From positions 248,001 to 312,000 of the forward strand of contig NZ_CAXUSG020000005.1 in NCBI RefSeq assembly GCF_964253915.1: a stretch of DNA of 64,000 nucleotides, given 5' to 3'. Below, in pieces: positions 27,057 through 36,027 of this stretch (the first letter of the stretch is position 1; each line of letters opens with the position of its first letter). A program made the position numbers and the translations under genes. The notes beneath the pieces are model-generated. The model was not told where the DNA came from. It was given only the letters and a program-made list of their open reading frames with translations, and ran no database searches. Source of the DNA: Metarhizobium sp964253915 (GTDB lineage Bacteria > Pseudomonadota > Alphaproteobacteria > Rhizobiales > Rhizobiaceae).

Positions 27057-27871
27057 GCAAGATTGCCGCAAGCGCACGCGTTCATCCGCTTGCCGTAGTG
27101 GAAGACGGCGCCATCGTCGGCGAAAATGCCGTGATCGGCCCCTTCTGCCATGTCGGCCCCCATGTGATACTGGGTGACGATGTTGAACTGCTCAACAATG
27201 TTGTCGTTGCCGGCCGCACCACGATCGGCAAGGGGACCCGCATCTTTCCGTTTGCGGCAATCGGTGGCGATCCGCAGAGCGTGCATCATGGCGGCGAAGA
27301 GACGACGCTGTCGGTCGGCGAGCGCTGCACCATCCGCGAAGGCGTGACGATGAACACCGGTACATCCGGTGGCGGTGGCAAGACGGTTGTCGGCAACGAC
27401 AATCTGTTTCTCGCCAATTCGCACGTGGCGCATGATTGCCAGCTCGGCAACAATATCATCCTGTCCAACAACGTCATGCTGGCCGGCCATGTGCACGTTG
27501 CGGACCGCGCCATTCTCGGCGGCGGCTGCGCCGTCCACCAGTTCACCCGCATCGGCCGCCAGGCCTTTATCGGTGGCCTGTCCGCTGTCAGCTACGACGT
27601 CATTCCTTATGGCATGCTGAACGGCAATCCCGGTATTCTCGGCGGCCTGAATGTCGTGGGCATGTCGCGGGCTGGCATCGAACGTTCGGTCATCCACACG
27701 GTGCGGCGCGCCTATAAACAGATCTTCGAGGGCGAAGGTTCTGTCCGGGCGAACGCTGCGGCCATCCGTGACGAATACGTCGATTGCCCGGAAGCCATGG
27801 AAATCCTCGATTTTATCGGCGCCGAAAGCGACCGTGCGCTGTCTTCGCCGAACAGGGGAAGCAAGGGCTGA
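27053..27871 (+). CDS. lpxA: UDP-N-acetylglucosamine acyltransferase
   Basis: First step of lipid A synthesis. 272 aa; hexapeptide-repeat beta-helix followed by a C-terminal helical domain. The catalytic-histidine segment ANSHVAHDCQLGNN and the downstream GGGCAVHQFTRIGRQAFIGG are diagnostic. ATG 27053 overlaps the fabZ stop by four bases. Confidence 0.97.
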   Translation: MSKIAASARVHPLAVVEDGAIVGENAVIGPFCHVGPHVILGDDVELLNNVVVAGRTTIGKGTRIFPFAAIGGDPQSVHHGGEETTLSVGERCTIREGVTMNTGTSGGGGKTVVGNDNLFLANSHVAHDCQLGNNIILSNNVMLAGHVHVADRAILGGGCAVHQFTRIGRQAFIGGLSAVSYDVIPYGMLNGNPGILGGLNVVGMSRAGIERSVIHTVRRAYKQIFEGEGSVRANAAAIRDEYVDCPEAMEILDFIGAESDRALSSPNRGSKG

Positions 27872-27874
27872 TCG

Positions 27875-28753
27875 GTGGCAAACGACAGCCGAAAGCCGAA
27901 GGGGCGCCTGGCCATCATCGCCGGCAGCGGAACGCTGCCGCTGCATGTGGCCGGCGCGGCGCGGCTTGCCGGCGAAGATCCGCTGATCATTCCCATCAAG
28001 AACGAATCCGATCTCGATTTTGAAGGTTTCGACCGCGCCGTCATCGGCGTGGGCGACATGAAAGGGCTGGACGCCGCAATGCGCAGCCACGGCGTCGATC
28101 GTGTCGTGCTTTCCGGCGCCATCTCCCGGCGGCCGGAATGGCGGGAAATCACGCCGACCTGGAAACATCTGCTCAAGGTGCCGTCCGTCATCCGGACATT
28201 GCTGTCGGGTGGCGACGATACGGTGCTGCAGATGGTCATCGGGCTGATCGAGACCGATGGACGCCATGTGATCGGTGCGCATGAAATCGCGCCTGACCTT
28301 CTGGCGCAGACCGGGCCTCTCGGCCAGCACCTGCCGGGTGAAGACGACTTGAAGGATATCGACAAGGCCGCCAGCGCCGCCATGGCGCTTGGCGCGCTGG
28401 ACGTCGGCCAGGGGGCCGTCAGTGTCGGCGGGCGGGTCGTGGCTCTGGAAGGTGTCGAAGGCACGGATCGCATGCTGGAGCGTGTGGCGGCATTGCGGGC
28501 GGAAGGAAGAATTTCCTCCCGGCGCAAAGGTGTTTTGGTCAAGCTTTGCAAACCGCAACAGGACGTCCGTGCTGACTTGCCGTCGGTCGGCGTGTCCACG
28601 GTGGAAAACGCCCGCAAGGCCGGATTGGCCGGAATTGCGGTGGAAGCCGGGCGGGCGCTGGTGCTCGATCGCAAGGCGATGATCGCGGCGGCCGATGCGT
28701 CCGGCCTCTTCGTCTGCGGCATCGACCGCGGACTAACCGACGGATGGATGTGA
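27875..28753 (+). CDS. lpxI: UDP-2,3-diacylglucosamine pyrophosphatase LpxI (DUF1009)
   Basis: Hydrolyses UDP-2,3-diacylglucosamine to lipid X, replacing LpxH in alphaproteobacteria. 292 aa from GTG 27875. The N-terminal LAIIAGSGTLPLHVA and the C-terminal DUF1009 domain with GVEGTDRMLERVA, KLCKPQQDVRADLPSVG and the glycine-rich GLAGIAVEAGRAL are present. It lies between lpxA and lpxB, as expected for this non-homologous replacement. Its stop comes one base before the lpxB start. Confidence 0.94.
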   Translation: MANDSRKPKGRLAIIAGSGTLPLHVAGAARLAGEDPLIIPIKNESDLDFEGFDRAVIGVGDMKGLDAAMRSHGVDRVVLSGAISRRPEWREITPTWKHLLKVPSVIRTLLSGGDDTVLQMVIGLIETDGRHVIGAHEIAPDLLAQTGPLGQHLPGEDDLKDIDKAASAAMALGALDVGQGAVSVGGRVVALEGVEGTDRMLERVAALRAEGRISSRRKGVLVKLCKPQQDVRADLPSVGVSTVENARKAGLAGIAVEAGRALVLDRKAMIAAADASGLFVCGIDRGLTDGWM

Positions 28754-28754
28754 C

Positions 28755-29921
28755 ATGGTCTTGAAGGTGGCTGTGATTGCGGGAGAAGTGTCCGGCGATC
28801 TTCTTGGTGGCGATCTGCTGGCTGCCTTGAAAAAGCTGACGCCCGAGGCGATCGAGATCGTCGGTGTCGGTGGCGATGCGATGGAAGCCCAAGGCCTGGA
28901 GTCGCTTTTCGATTTTTCCGAATTGTCGATCATGGGCCTGACCCAGGTCCTGGTGCGTCTGCCAAACCTCGTGCGCCGCATCGGGGAAACCGCCGAGGCC
29001 ATCATCGAAGCCAAACCCGATGTGCTCATCATCATCGACAGTCCCGACTTCACCCATCGGGTTGCCCGGAAGGTGAGGCGCGCCTTGCCCGATCTGCCCG
29101 TCGTCAACTACGTCTGTCCGAGTGTCTGGGCGTGGAAGGAATATCGGGCAACGAAGATGCTGGCCTATGTCGATCACGTGCTGGCGCTGCTGCCGTTCGA
29201 ACCGGATGTGATGAAACGGCTGGGTGGGCCGGCGACAAGTTTTGTCGGGCATCGTCTGACTGCCGATCCGGACCTGCTGCGCGTCCGGCAGGCAAGGGCC
29301 GTGCGGGCCGTTCCATCCGCTGGTGAAGGTCGGACCGTCCTGCTTCTGCCGGGATCGCGCAGCGGTGAAATACGCAGCCTGCTGCCGGTGTTCAAGCAGA
29401 CCGTCGAGCTTTTGGCGGAGCGCAACAACGACCTGCATTTCCTGCTGCCCACCGTGCCACGCCAGGAGCTACTGGTTCGCGAGTTGACGGTGGAGTGGCC
29501 GGTGCAGCCGGAAATTCTCGTGGGGGCGGCGGACAAGTGGCGCGCCTTCAGCGTTGCCGATGCGGCGCTTGCGGCTTCCGGTACGGTGATACTCGAACTC
29601 GGCCTTGCCGGCGTTCCCGTCGTTTCCGTCTACAAGCTGGATTGGTTGATGCGCTTGATGACGCGTCGGATCAAGACCTGGAGTGCGGCGCTGCCCAATC
29701 TTGTCGCCGATTATCCGGTCGTGCCGGAATATGTCGATCACACCATCCGTCATGGCCGGCTGGCTCGCTGGATCGAGCGGCTCTCGACACCGACCCCCGA
29801 GCGGCAGGCCATGAGCCAGGGTTTCGAACGCGTCTGGAACAGGTTGCACACGCAGCGCTCCCCCGGCGAAGAAAGCGCCCGCATCGTCCTGCGGCTGCTC
29901 GAGGAGAAAGGGCGCGCCTGA
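28755..29921 (+). CDS. lpxB: Lipid-A-disaccharide synthase
   Basis: Family GT19 glycosyltransferase joining lipid X and UDP-diacylglucosamine. 388 aa. Characteristic segments are IAGEVSGDLLGGDLL at the N-terminus, VCPSVWAWKEYRATKM in the middle, LLLPGSRSGEI, and AASGTVILELGLAGVP for UDP binding. Last gene of the lpx cluster; a terminator shared with the convergent gltA follows. Confidence 0.96.
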   Translation: MVLKVAVIAGEVSGDLLGGDLLAALKKLTPEAIEIVGVGGDAMEAQGLESLFDFSELSIMGLTQVLVRLPNLVRRIGETAEAIIEAKPDVLIIIDSPDFTHRVARKVRRALPDLPVVNYVCPSVWAWKEYRATKMLAYVDHVLALLPFEPDVMKRLGGPATSFVGHRLTADPDLLRVRQARAVRAVPSAGEGRTVLLLPGSRSGEIRSLLPVFKQTVELLAERNNDLHFLLPTVPRQELLVRELTVEWPVQPEILVGAADKWRAFSVADAALAASGTVILELGLAGVPVVSVYKLDWLMRLMTRRIKTWSAALPNLVADYPVVPEYVDHTIRHGRLARWIERLSTPTPERQAMSQGFERVWNRLHTQRSPGEESARIVLRLLEEKGRA

Positions 29922-29960
29922 CCGCTTCCTGCCAGCGCCGGAAACGCTACGTCCAATGAA

Positions 29961-29989
29961 AAACCCCCGGACTTGCGTTCGGGGGGTTT
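29961..29989. terminator. Bidirectional terminator between lpxB and gltA
   Basis: AAACCCCC (29961-29968) pairs with GGGGGTTT (29982-29989) around a partly paired 13-base interior. On the minus strand the stem is followed by TTTTTCATT, making a good intrinsic terminator for gltA. In the plus direction the stem ends in TTT only, so it is weaker for lpxB. Confidence 0.8.
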
Positions 29990-30018
29990 GTCTGTCTGGG
30001 CGCGGTTTTACGCCGCAA

Positions 30019-31308
30019 TCAGCGCTTGGAAACCGGGATGTAGTCGCGCTTCGGCTCGCCGATGTAGAGCTGGCGCGGACGGCCGATGCGCTGCTGCGGA
30101 TCTTCGATCATTTCGTTCCACTGGGCAATCCAGCCGACGGTGCGCGCCAGCGCGAACAGCACGGTGAACATGGTGGTGGGGAAGCCCAGCGCCTTCAGCG
30201 TGATGCCGGAGTAGAAGTCGATGTTCGGGTAAAGCTTCTTCTCGACGAAGTAGCTGTCCGTCAGCGCGATCCGTTCCAGTTCCATCGCCACTTCGAGCAG
30301 CGGATCGTCCTTGATGCCGAGTTCGCCCAGCACTTCATGCGTCGTCTTCTGCATGATCTTGGCACGCGGGTCGTAGTTCTTGTAGACGCGGTGACCAAAG
30401 CCCATCAGGCGGAACGGGTCGTTCTTGTCCTTGGCGCGGGCGATGTATTCCGGAATACGGTCGACGGTGCCGATTTCGGTCAGCATGTTCAGCGCCGCTT
30501 CGTTGGCGCCGCCATGCGCCGGGCCCCAGAGGCAGGCGATACCGGCAGCGATGCAGGCGAAGGGATTGGCGCCGGAGGAGCCGGCAAGGCGAACGGTCGA
30601 GGTCGAGGCGTTCTGCTCGTGGTCGGCATGCAGGATGAAGATGCGGTCCATGGCGCGTGCCAGAACCGGGTTCACCACATAGTCTTCACACGGCACGGCA
30701 AAGCACATGCGCAGGAAGTTCGACGCGTAGTCGAGGTCGTTCTTCGGGTAAACGAAGGGCTGACCGATATGGTACTTGTAGGCCATCGCGGCGAGCGTCG
30801 GCATCTTGGCGATCATGCGCAGCGAAGCAACCATGCGCTGGTGCGGATCGGTGATGTCGGTGGAGTCGTGATAGAAGGCGGAGAGAGCGCCGACGCAGCC
30901 GCACATCACGGCCATCGGGTGCGCGTCGCGGCGGAAACCGGTGAAGAAGCGCGACATCTGCTCGTGCACCATGGTGTGGTGCGTGACGCGATGATCGAAG
31001 TCCTTCTTCTGGGCTGCGGTCGGCAAATCACCGTAAAGCAGCAGATAGCAGGCTTCCAGGAAGTCGCCATGTTCTGCAAGCTGTTCGATGGGGTAGCCGC
31101 GGTGCAGCAGGATGCCTTCGTCGCCGTCGATGTAGGTGATCTTCGATTCACAGGACGCGGTCGAGGTGAAGCCTGGGTCGTAGGTGAACGAGCCGGTGTT
31201 CTTGTAAAGCGCACCGATGTCGAGAACGCTTGGCCCGATGGTTCCGGTCTTGACCGGTAGTTCCACCGATTTTTCCCCGAGCGTCAATGCAGCGTTTTTA
31301 TCCGTCAT
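30019..31308 (-). CDS. gltA: Citrate synthase
   Basis: Condenses acetyl-CoA and oxaloacetate at the entry to the TCA cycle; type II hexameric enzyme, 429 aa. Active-site segments are CLWGPAHGGANEAAL and MGFGHRVYKNYDPRAKIM, plus the N-terminal zinc-binding-like domain of type II enzymes. ATG 31308 follows GGAGGACC. Transcribed alone towards lpxB. The 250-bp region upstream is shared with the divergent comEC-like gene. Confidence 0.97.
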   Translation of the reverse strand: MTDKNAALTLGEKSVELPVKTGTIGPSVLDIGALYKNTGSFTYDPGFTSTASCESKITYIDGDEGILLHRGYPIEQLAEHGDFLEACYLLLYGDLPTAAQKKDFDHRVTHHTMVHEQMSRFFTGFRRDAHPMAVMCGCVGALSAFYHDSTDITDPHQRMVASLRMIAKMPTLAAMAYKYHIGQPFVYPKNDLDYASNFLRMCFAVPCEDYVVNPVLARAMDRIFILHADHEQNASTSTVRLAGSSGANPFACIAAGIACLWGPAHGGANEAALNMLTEIGTVDRIPEYIARAKDKNDPFRLMGFGHRVYKNYDPRAKIMQKTTHEVLGELGIKDDPLLEVAMELERIALTDSYFVEKKLYPNIDFYSGITLKALGFPTTMFTVLFALARTVGWIAQWNEMIEDPQQRIGRPRQLYIGEPKRDYIPVSKR

Positions 31309-31558
31309 GCTGGTCCTCCGAACTGGCGGTGTGGCGCCTCAAAAGCGTCACATGTTTTAACGTCCATCACTGTAGCTATATGATACGGAAGTTAATGCCA
31401 AGCTATCCGATAGGCAATTTGTGCGCCGCATGATCAACTTTTGGGCGTTGCAGCATCGACTTTTTTTCAGCCCGCCGAAGGCGCTGGCGCGGTCTGCTCG
31501 CAACGCGATAAATTAATACGTTAAGCTTATTATCTGGGTTGCAAAAACCTATCTTCGG

Positions 31559-34048
31559 TTGCATGATGCCCGCCACCGAAACACCAGTTCTGGCAGTTCA
31601 ATGCCACGCGCCGAATATGAAGACGGTGATTCTCTAAGGCAGGAGCGGCTTCGTGGGCCGGTGGTGGAATCCGCTGATTTTCCGGCGGTTTTCCGGGAAA
31701 ATCGGAAGGAACGTCTACCGTCAAAGCCGCGCCGGACCTTGCCTGCCTCTTTTTTCGTCATGTCGCGCTGGCGCAGCCGATGCTACGCCATGCTGGAGGA
31801 GGAAGAGCGGCATGGCCGGGCATTCCTCCTTGCTGCCGTCTGCCTGGGAGTGGGGGCCGTCATCTGGTTCGTGCTGCCCGTCGATCCACCGGTTCAGGCG
31901 ATCGGCACCGGTTTTGCCATTTTTGCCGGCTTGGCCTGGCGTTGGCGTTTTTCCCAAGGCATGGCGCATTACGGCACAGCCGCGATCGCCTTGCTGCTTG
32001 CCGGCATGCTGCTGGCGCAATGGGAGACGTGGCGGCGTGCGACGATCGTGCTCGATAGTCCGGTGACGACCATGATCAGCGGCGTCGTCGAGCGGCGCGA
32101 GGCGAGCGGCGAGGGGCACTGGCGCTACATCGTGCGGCTGACGGCAACAGTGGAGCCGACGCTCAAGCGCCCGCCGGATCGGGTGTCGCTGCTTGCCCGC
32201 AGCGGGCATGAGCCGATCGCAATCGGCGCCGGCATCCGCGGCCGGGCGCGCATCTCGCCGCCATCGGGACCGGCACTTCCCGGTCTCAACGATTTTGCCT
32301 TTGCCGCCTATTACGACGGCATCGGCGCCGTCGGCTATTTTTATGGCGCGCCTGAGGCCGAAGCGGTTGCCGAAGGCGGCAATGGCAGCGTCCTGCAACG
32401 CCTGGAACTGACGCTTTACGCTGCCAGAAGCGCAATCGGCGACCGGATCCGCAGCGTCGTTCCCGGAGACGCAGGCGCTTTCGCTGCCGCCATCGTCACC
32501 GACGAGCGACGGGCAATATCGAAGGAAACGACCGAGGCGCTGCGGCTGTCGGGTCTGGCGCATATCATTGCCATTTCGGGGCTGAACATGGCGCTTGCTG
32601 CCGGTATCTTTTTTGTCGGTGTTCGGGCCGGGCTCAGCGTTTTCACCGGGTTCGCCCAGGCGTATCCGGTGAAGAAGATTGCCGCATTCGGTGCGTTGGT
32701 AACGGCGTTCGCCTATTACCTCATTTCCGGTTTTGCCGTTTCGGCCGAGCGGGCCTTCCTGATGATGGCGATCATGCTGATTGCGGTGTTCTTCGATCGC
32801 CCTTCGATCAGCCTGCGCAATGTCGCGCTGTCGGCCATCGTCATTATCGCCATGTCGCCCTCGGAAGTGATGGGCGCAAGTTTCCAGATGTCTTTTGCAG
32901 CAACGCTGGCTCTGGTGGCGGGGTATGCTTTGTGGAAGGAGCGGCCGGCGACCGAACATGCCTCCGCAATCCCCGGCCTACGAGCGGCGGTATGGGTGTT
33001 TCGCTTTTTCGGCGGAGTTTTCTTTACCTCGCTGATCGGTGGCCTGGCGACGGCGATCTTTTCCATCGAGCATTTTCACAAGCTCGCAACCTATGGGCTG
33101 GTCGCCAATCTTGCGGCCATGCCGATCATTTCCTTCGTTGTCATGCCGGCCGGCCTGATCGGCATGTTGCTGATGCCCTTCGGCCTCGATGCCTTTCCCC
33201 TGCAGATCATGGGAGCAGGGCTGGAATTGGTGATCGCAATAGCCCGGATGGTTTCGGGCTGGGGTGGCGAAGTGGCGTTCGGCCGCCTGCATCCCGTATT
33301 CTTTCCCTTGTCGGTCGCCGGCTTTCTGGTCATGACGTTGCTGCAGACGCGGCTTCGCCATCTCGGCGGCCTCCTGATCCTGGCGGGCGCGCTTGCAGCT
33401 TTCATGGCCGATGGCCGCGGTACGGCCGATCTCATCGTCGCAGAGGATGGACGCCTTGCCTCCGCCCGTCTTGACGGGACGTGGAGCGTCAATCGCGATC
33501 GCCCACCCGATTTTATCTTTGCGCAATGGCAACGCGCTCTCGCGATCGGCGAGCCAAGGGATCCGCAGCAGCTCGAAAACACCGCAAAACCGATGGAGAA
33601 GGATGGAAAGAGAAAACGCCTGACAGCCGAGGAAGTGAAGCAGGCACGAACCGCCATGCACAAGGCGCTGGCGGAAAGCGAGGAGGGACGTTTTGCCTGT
33701 GCAGCAAAACTGTGGTGTGTCCTGCGTCTCGGCGAACGCAGGATTGCCCTGGTCGATGATCCTGCATATGCCGGCGCCGCATGTGATGCGGCAACGCTTG
33801 TCATCGTCTCGGCACGGCTCCGTTTCGAAGCCTGCCGCTCCGGGGCATTGCTGATCACGTCGACCACGTTGAGACGCACCGGCGCACTGGAAATCAGCCT
33901 GCCTGAGAACCCCGCCGAGCAACCCCGCCTGGCCCCGGCCTTTGAGAACGCCGAACGCCCCTGGATGCGTCACCGCAGTTACGATTGGCGCAGCGGTGAA
34001 TTCAATGCGGCTTTGCCTGCCTCGATTGCCGCATTGATCGTTCAGTGA
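31559..34048 (+). CDS. ComEC/Rec2 family membrane protein (no metallo-beta-lactamase domain seen)
   Basis: Up to 829 aa. An N-terminal hydrophobic region with an OB-fold-like DUF4131 stretch (about 85-270) is followed by the polytopic Competence domain containing GDAGAFAAAIVTDERRAIS and SGLAHIIAISGLNMALAAG. In naturally competent bacteria ComEC forms the inner-membrane channel for single-stranded DNA. The C-terminal 170 residues do not show the HxHxDH metallo-beta-lactamase motif of full ComEC. The start is uncertain: 31559, 31601 and an ATG near 31760 are all in frame and none has a good ribosome-binding site. Its 3' end overlaps lexA by seven bases in convergent orientation. Confidence 0.85.
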   Translation: MHDARHRNTSSGSSMPRAEYEDGDSLRQERLRGPVVESADFPAVFRENRKERLPSKPRRTLPASFFVMSRWRSRCYAMLEEEERHGRAFLLAAVCLGVGAVIWFVLPVDPPVQAIGTGFAIFAGLAWRWRFSQGMAHYGTAAIALLLAGMLLAQWETWRRATIVLDSPVTTMISGVVERREASGEGHWRYIVRLTATVEPTLKRPPDRVSLLARSGHEPIAIGAGIRGRARISPPSGPALPGLNDFAFAAYYDGIGAVGYFYGAPEAEAVAEGGNGSVLQRLELTLYAARSAIGDRIRSVVPGDAGAFAAAIVTDERRAISKETTEALRLSGLAHIIAISGLNMALAAGIFFVGVRAGLSVFTGFAQAYPVKKIAAFGALVTAFAYYLISGFAVSAERAFLMMAIMLIAVFFDRPSISLRNVALSAIVIIAMSPSEVMGASFQMSFAATLALVAGYALWKERPATEHASAIPGLRAAVWVFRFFGGVFFTSLIGGLATAIFSIEHFHKLATYGLVANLAAMPIISFVVMPAGLIGMLLMPFGLDAFPLQIMGAGLELVIAIARMVSGWGGEVAFGRLHPVFFPLSVAGFLVMTLLQTRLRHLGGLLILAGALAAFMADGRGTADLIVAEDGRLASARLDGTWSVNRDRPPDFIFAQWQRALAIGEPRDPQQLENTAKPMEKDGKRKRLTAEEVKQARTAMHKALAESEEGRFACAAKLWCVLRLGERRIALVDDPAYAGAACDAATLVIVSARLRFEACRSGALLITSTTLRRTGALEISLPENPAEQPRLAPAFENAERPWMRHRSYDWRSGEFNAALPASIAALIVQ

Positions 34049-34770
34049 TAGCGGCGGATGAGACCGACCAGCTTTCCCTGTACCTTGACGCGATCGGACG
34101 AGAAGATACGGGTTTCATAAGCCGGGTTGGCCGCTTCGAGCGCAATGGAGGCGCCCTTGCGGCGAAAACGCTTTAGCGTCGCCTCTTCGTCATCCACCAG
34201 GGCCACGACGATATCGCCGGGCGTCGCGCTGTTGACGTTGCGGATGATGACGGTGTCGCCGTCGAGAATGCCGGCCTCGATCATCGAGTCGCCCTTGACC
34301 TCAAGGGCATAATGCTGGCCGGAACTGATCATTTCCGCCGGAACGACGATTTCGTGCGTGTTGTTCTGGATCGCGGAAATCGGCACGCCGGCGGCGATGC
34401 GTCCCATCACCGGCACGGAAACGGAATGAGGATTGCTGTCTGCCGCCGATTTGACAGGCTTGGAGGGGACTGCGGCGACAGGCTGCGGCTTGCCGAGACT
34501 GCCTTCGATGACGCTTGGCGAAAAGCCGCGCCGCGGCTGCGGGGCAGGGGAATAGGCCTCCGGCAATTTGATGACCTCAAGCGCCCGCGCCCGGTTGGGC
34601 AGGCGGCGGATGAAGCCGCGCTCTTCCAGGGCGGTGATCAGGCGGTGGATGCCTGATTTCGATGCCAGTTCAAGGGCATCCTTCATCTCGTCGAAAGAGG
34701 GCGGCACACCCGATTCCTTCATGCGCTCATGGATGAAAAGCAGAAGTTCCTGTTGCTTGCGTGTCAGCAT
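34042..34770 (-). CDS. lexA: SOS repressor LexA
   Basis: 242-aa repressor of the SOS regulon. An N-terminal winged helix (MLTRKQQELLLFIHERMKES) is joined to an S24 peptidase domain. Self-cleavage site Ala127-Gly128 (GRIAAGVP), nucleophile Ser162 (GDSMIEAG) and general base Lys200 are all present. ATG 34770 matches other rhizobial LexA proteins; an ATG three codons upstream is possible. An SOS box lies 48 bases upstream of the start. Confidence 0.97.
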   Translation of the reverse strand: MLTRKQQELLLFIHERMKESGVPPSFDEMKDALELASKSGIHRLITALEERGFIRRLPNRARALEVIKLPEAYSPAPQPRRGFSPSVIEGSLGKPQPVAAVPSKPVKSAADSNPHSVSVPVMGRIAAGVPISAIQNNTHEIVVPAEMISSGQHYALEVKGDSMIEAGILDGDTVIIRNVNSATPGDIVVALVDDEEATLKRFRRKGASIALEAANPAYETRIFSSDRVKVQGKLVGLIRRYH

Positions 34771-34818
34771 CGTTTCCATCCCCAGAATCGCGAAACAAAT
34801 CCAGAACAGACACTATCT

Positions 34819-34833
34819 GTTCGGCATGTGTTC
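34819..34833 (-). promoter_or_regulatory. LexA-binding SOS box (autoregulation)
   Basis: The plus strand reads GTTC-GGCATGT-GTTC, an exact match to the alphaproteobacterial SOS box GTTC-N7-GTTC (GAAC-N7-GAAC on the minus strand). A further GAAC at 34804-34807 lies alongside. It sits in the lexA promoter region, consistent with autorepression. Confidence 0.85.
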
Positions 34834-34877
34834 TGCAAGTCCCCAATTTTGATGGATAATAAGGGAGGCGGAGCCTG

Positions 34878-35948
34878 TCAGTCCCCCTCGGGCAGGGTAG
34901 ATGGTGCCGGCTCGATCGTCTCGTTATCAAGGTTCACCAGCCACGCCAGACGTGTCTGGTAGCGGACGATCACCTTGTATTCGGGGCCGAGTACGTCGCG
35001 CGCGGCATCTCGAAACGGCACCTCTTTCAGCGCCGGCGGAAGCAGGTCCGAAATGGAGGCGACCTTGTATTGTGCGTCGGAAGGAAGATCGACCACGACC
35101 CAGACTTCCGCGACCTTTTTATGCGCGTCTATGTCGATGCGCAGAATTTCGATGGGGGTGGGTGTCGCCCACTCGACGATCCTGCGCGAAAGCTTCGCCT
35201 GGACGCCGGCTTCCATGAAGCGGAAATAGGTCGCAGTGAAGAGTTGCGAGAAGACGATGGCGAGGAAGGCTGCGATCGTGACAAAACCCAGCGTAAATTT
35301 GATGCGTCGCGTGCCTGCCCTGAACAGCAGATCACGCGGACCGAGGACCAGATAGACGATACAGGCGGACAGAATGATCGCACCGAAATTCGTGGCGAAA
35401 AGCAGCAGCGCCTCGTAGCAGCGCGAGAGCTGGCCGAAATAGAGCAATATGCCTGCCGCGGCCAAGGGCGGAACAAGCGAGACTCCGATAGCCGCACCCG
35501 GTATAAGGCTCGCCTCGGATTTGCGGATCTGGACGTAAGCGCCGGCGATACCCGCGGCAAGCGCGATGACGAGATCCTCGGCCCCGGGGTCTGTTCGGCT
35601 GATGACCTCGCTGGGAATTACTATTCCCCTCGGCACATCGGTCAGCCAGACGAGCAGCCAGGCAAGGAGCACGCTCAAGCCTGCTGCCAGCCAGACGGTC
35701 AAAAGCAGTTTGCTGGCGCGTCCGACCCATCCCATCACGATCGAGGATGCTATTCCGAGGATCGGGGTCATCAGCGGGGCCACCAGCATGGCTGCGATGA
35801 TCACGGCGCCGGAATTGCGCAGGAGCCCCATCGTCGCGATGACGACCGCAAGTGTCAGGAGGATGGAGAAACGCCGCCAATAGGCAGGCGTGTCACTTCC
35901 CTCAAAGCGAAGGATATCTCTGACGCTTCCGTACATTTGGTTGGCCAT
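34878..35948 (-). CDS. DUF389 family integral membrane protein
   Basis: 356 aa from ATG 35948 (MANQMYGSVRDILRFEGSDTPAYWRRF). It has six or more membrane segments, with the DUF389 signature LLRNSGAVIIAAMLVAPLMTPILGIASS and a second conserved segment SLIPGAAIGVSLVPPLAAAGILL. The C-terminal 110 residues form a soluble domain. The frame is open to 36017 via TTG, but ATG 35948 has GAGAAC upstream and family-like sequence starts there. DUF389 function is unknown; fusions to universal-stress domains occur in some members. It is 79 bp downstream of the FGE-like gene and probably shares its transcript. Confidence 0.85.
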   Translation of the reverse strand: MANQMYGSVRDILRFEGSDTPAYWRRFSILLTLAVVIATMGLLRNSGAVIIAAMLVAPLMTPILGIASSIVMGWVGRASKLLLTVWLAAGLSVLLAWLLVWLTDVPRGIVIPSEVISRTDPGAEDLVIALAAGIAGAYVQIRKSEASLIPGAAIGVSLVPPLAAAGILLYFGQLSRCYEALLLFATNFGAIILSACIVYLVLGPRDLLFRAGTRRIKFTLGFVTIAAFLAIVFSQLFTATYFRFMEAGVQAKLSRRIVEWATPTPIEILRIDIDAHKKVAEVWVVVDLPSDAQYKVASISDLLPPALKEVPFRDAARDVLGPEYKVIVRYQTRLAWLVNLDNETIEPAPSTLPEGD

Positions 35949-36027
35949 GGCAGATCGTTCTCGGGATGGTTTGTAAGGGTCACAGACATTCGGTTTCGAC
36001 AGGCTCGTATCGAGCAAACGGCCGTTT

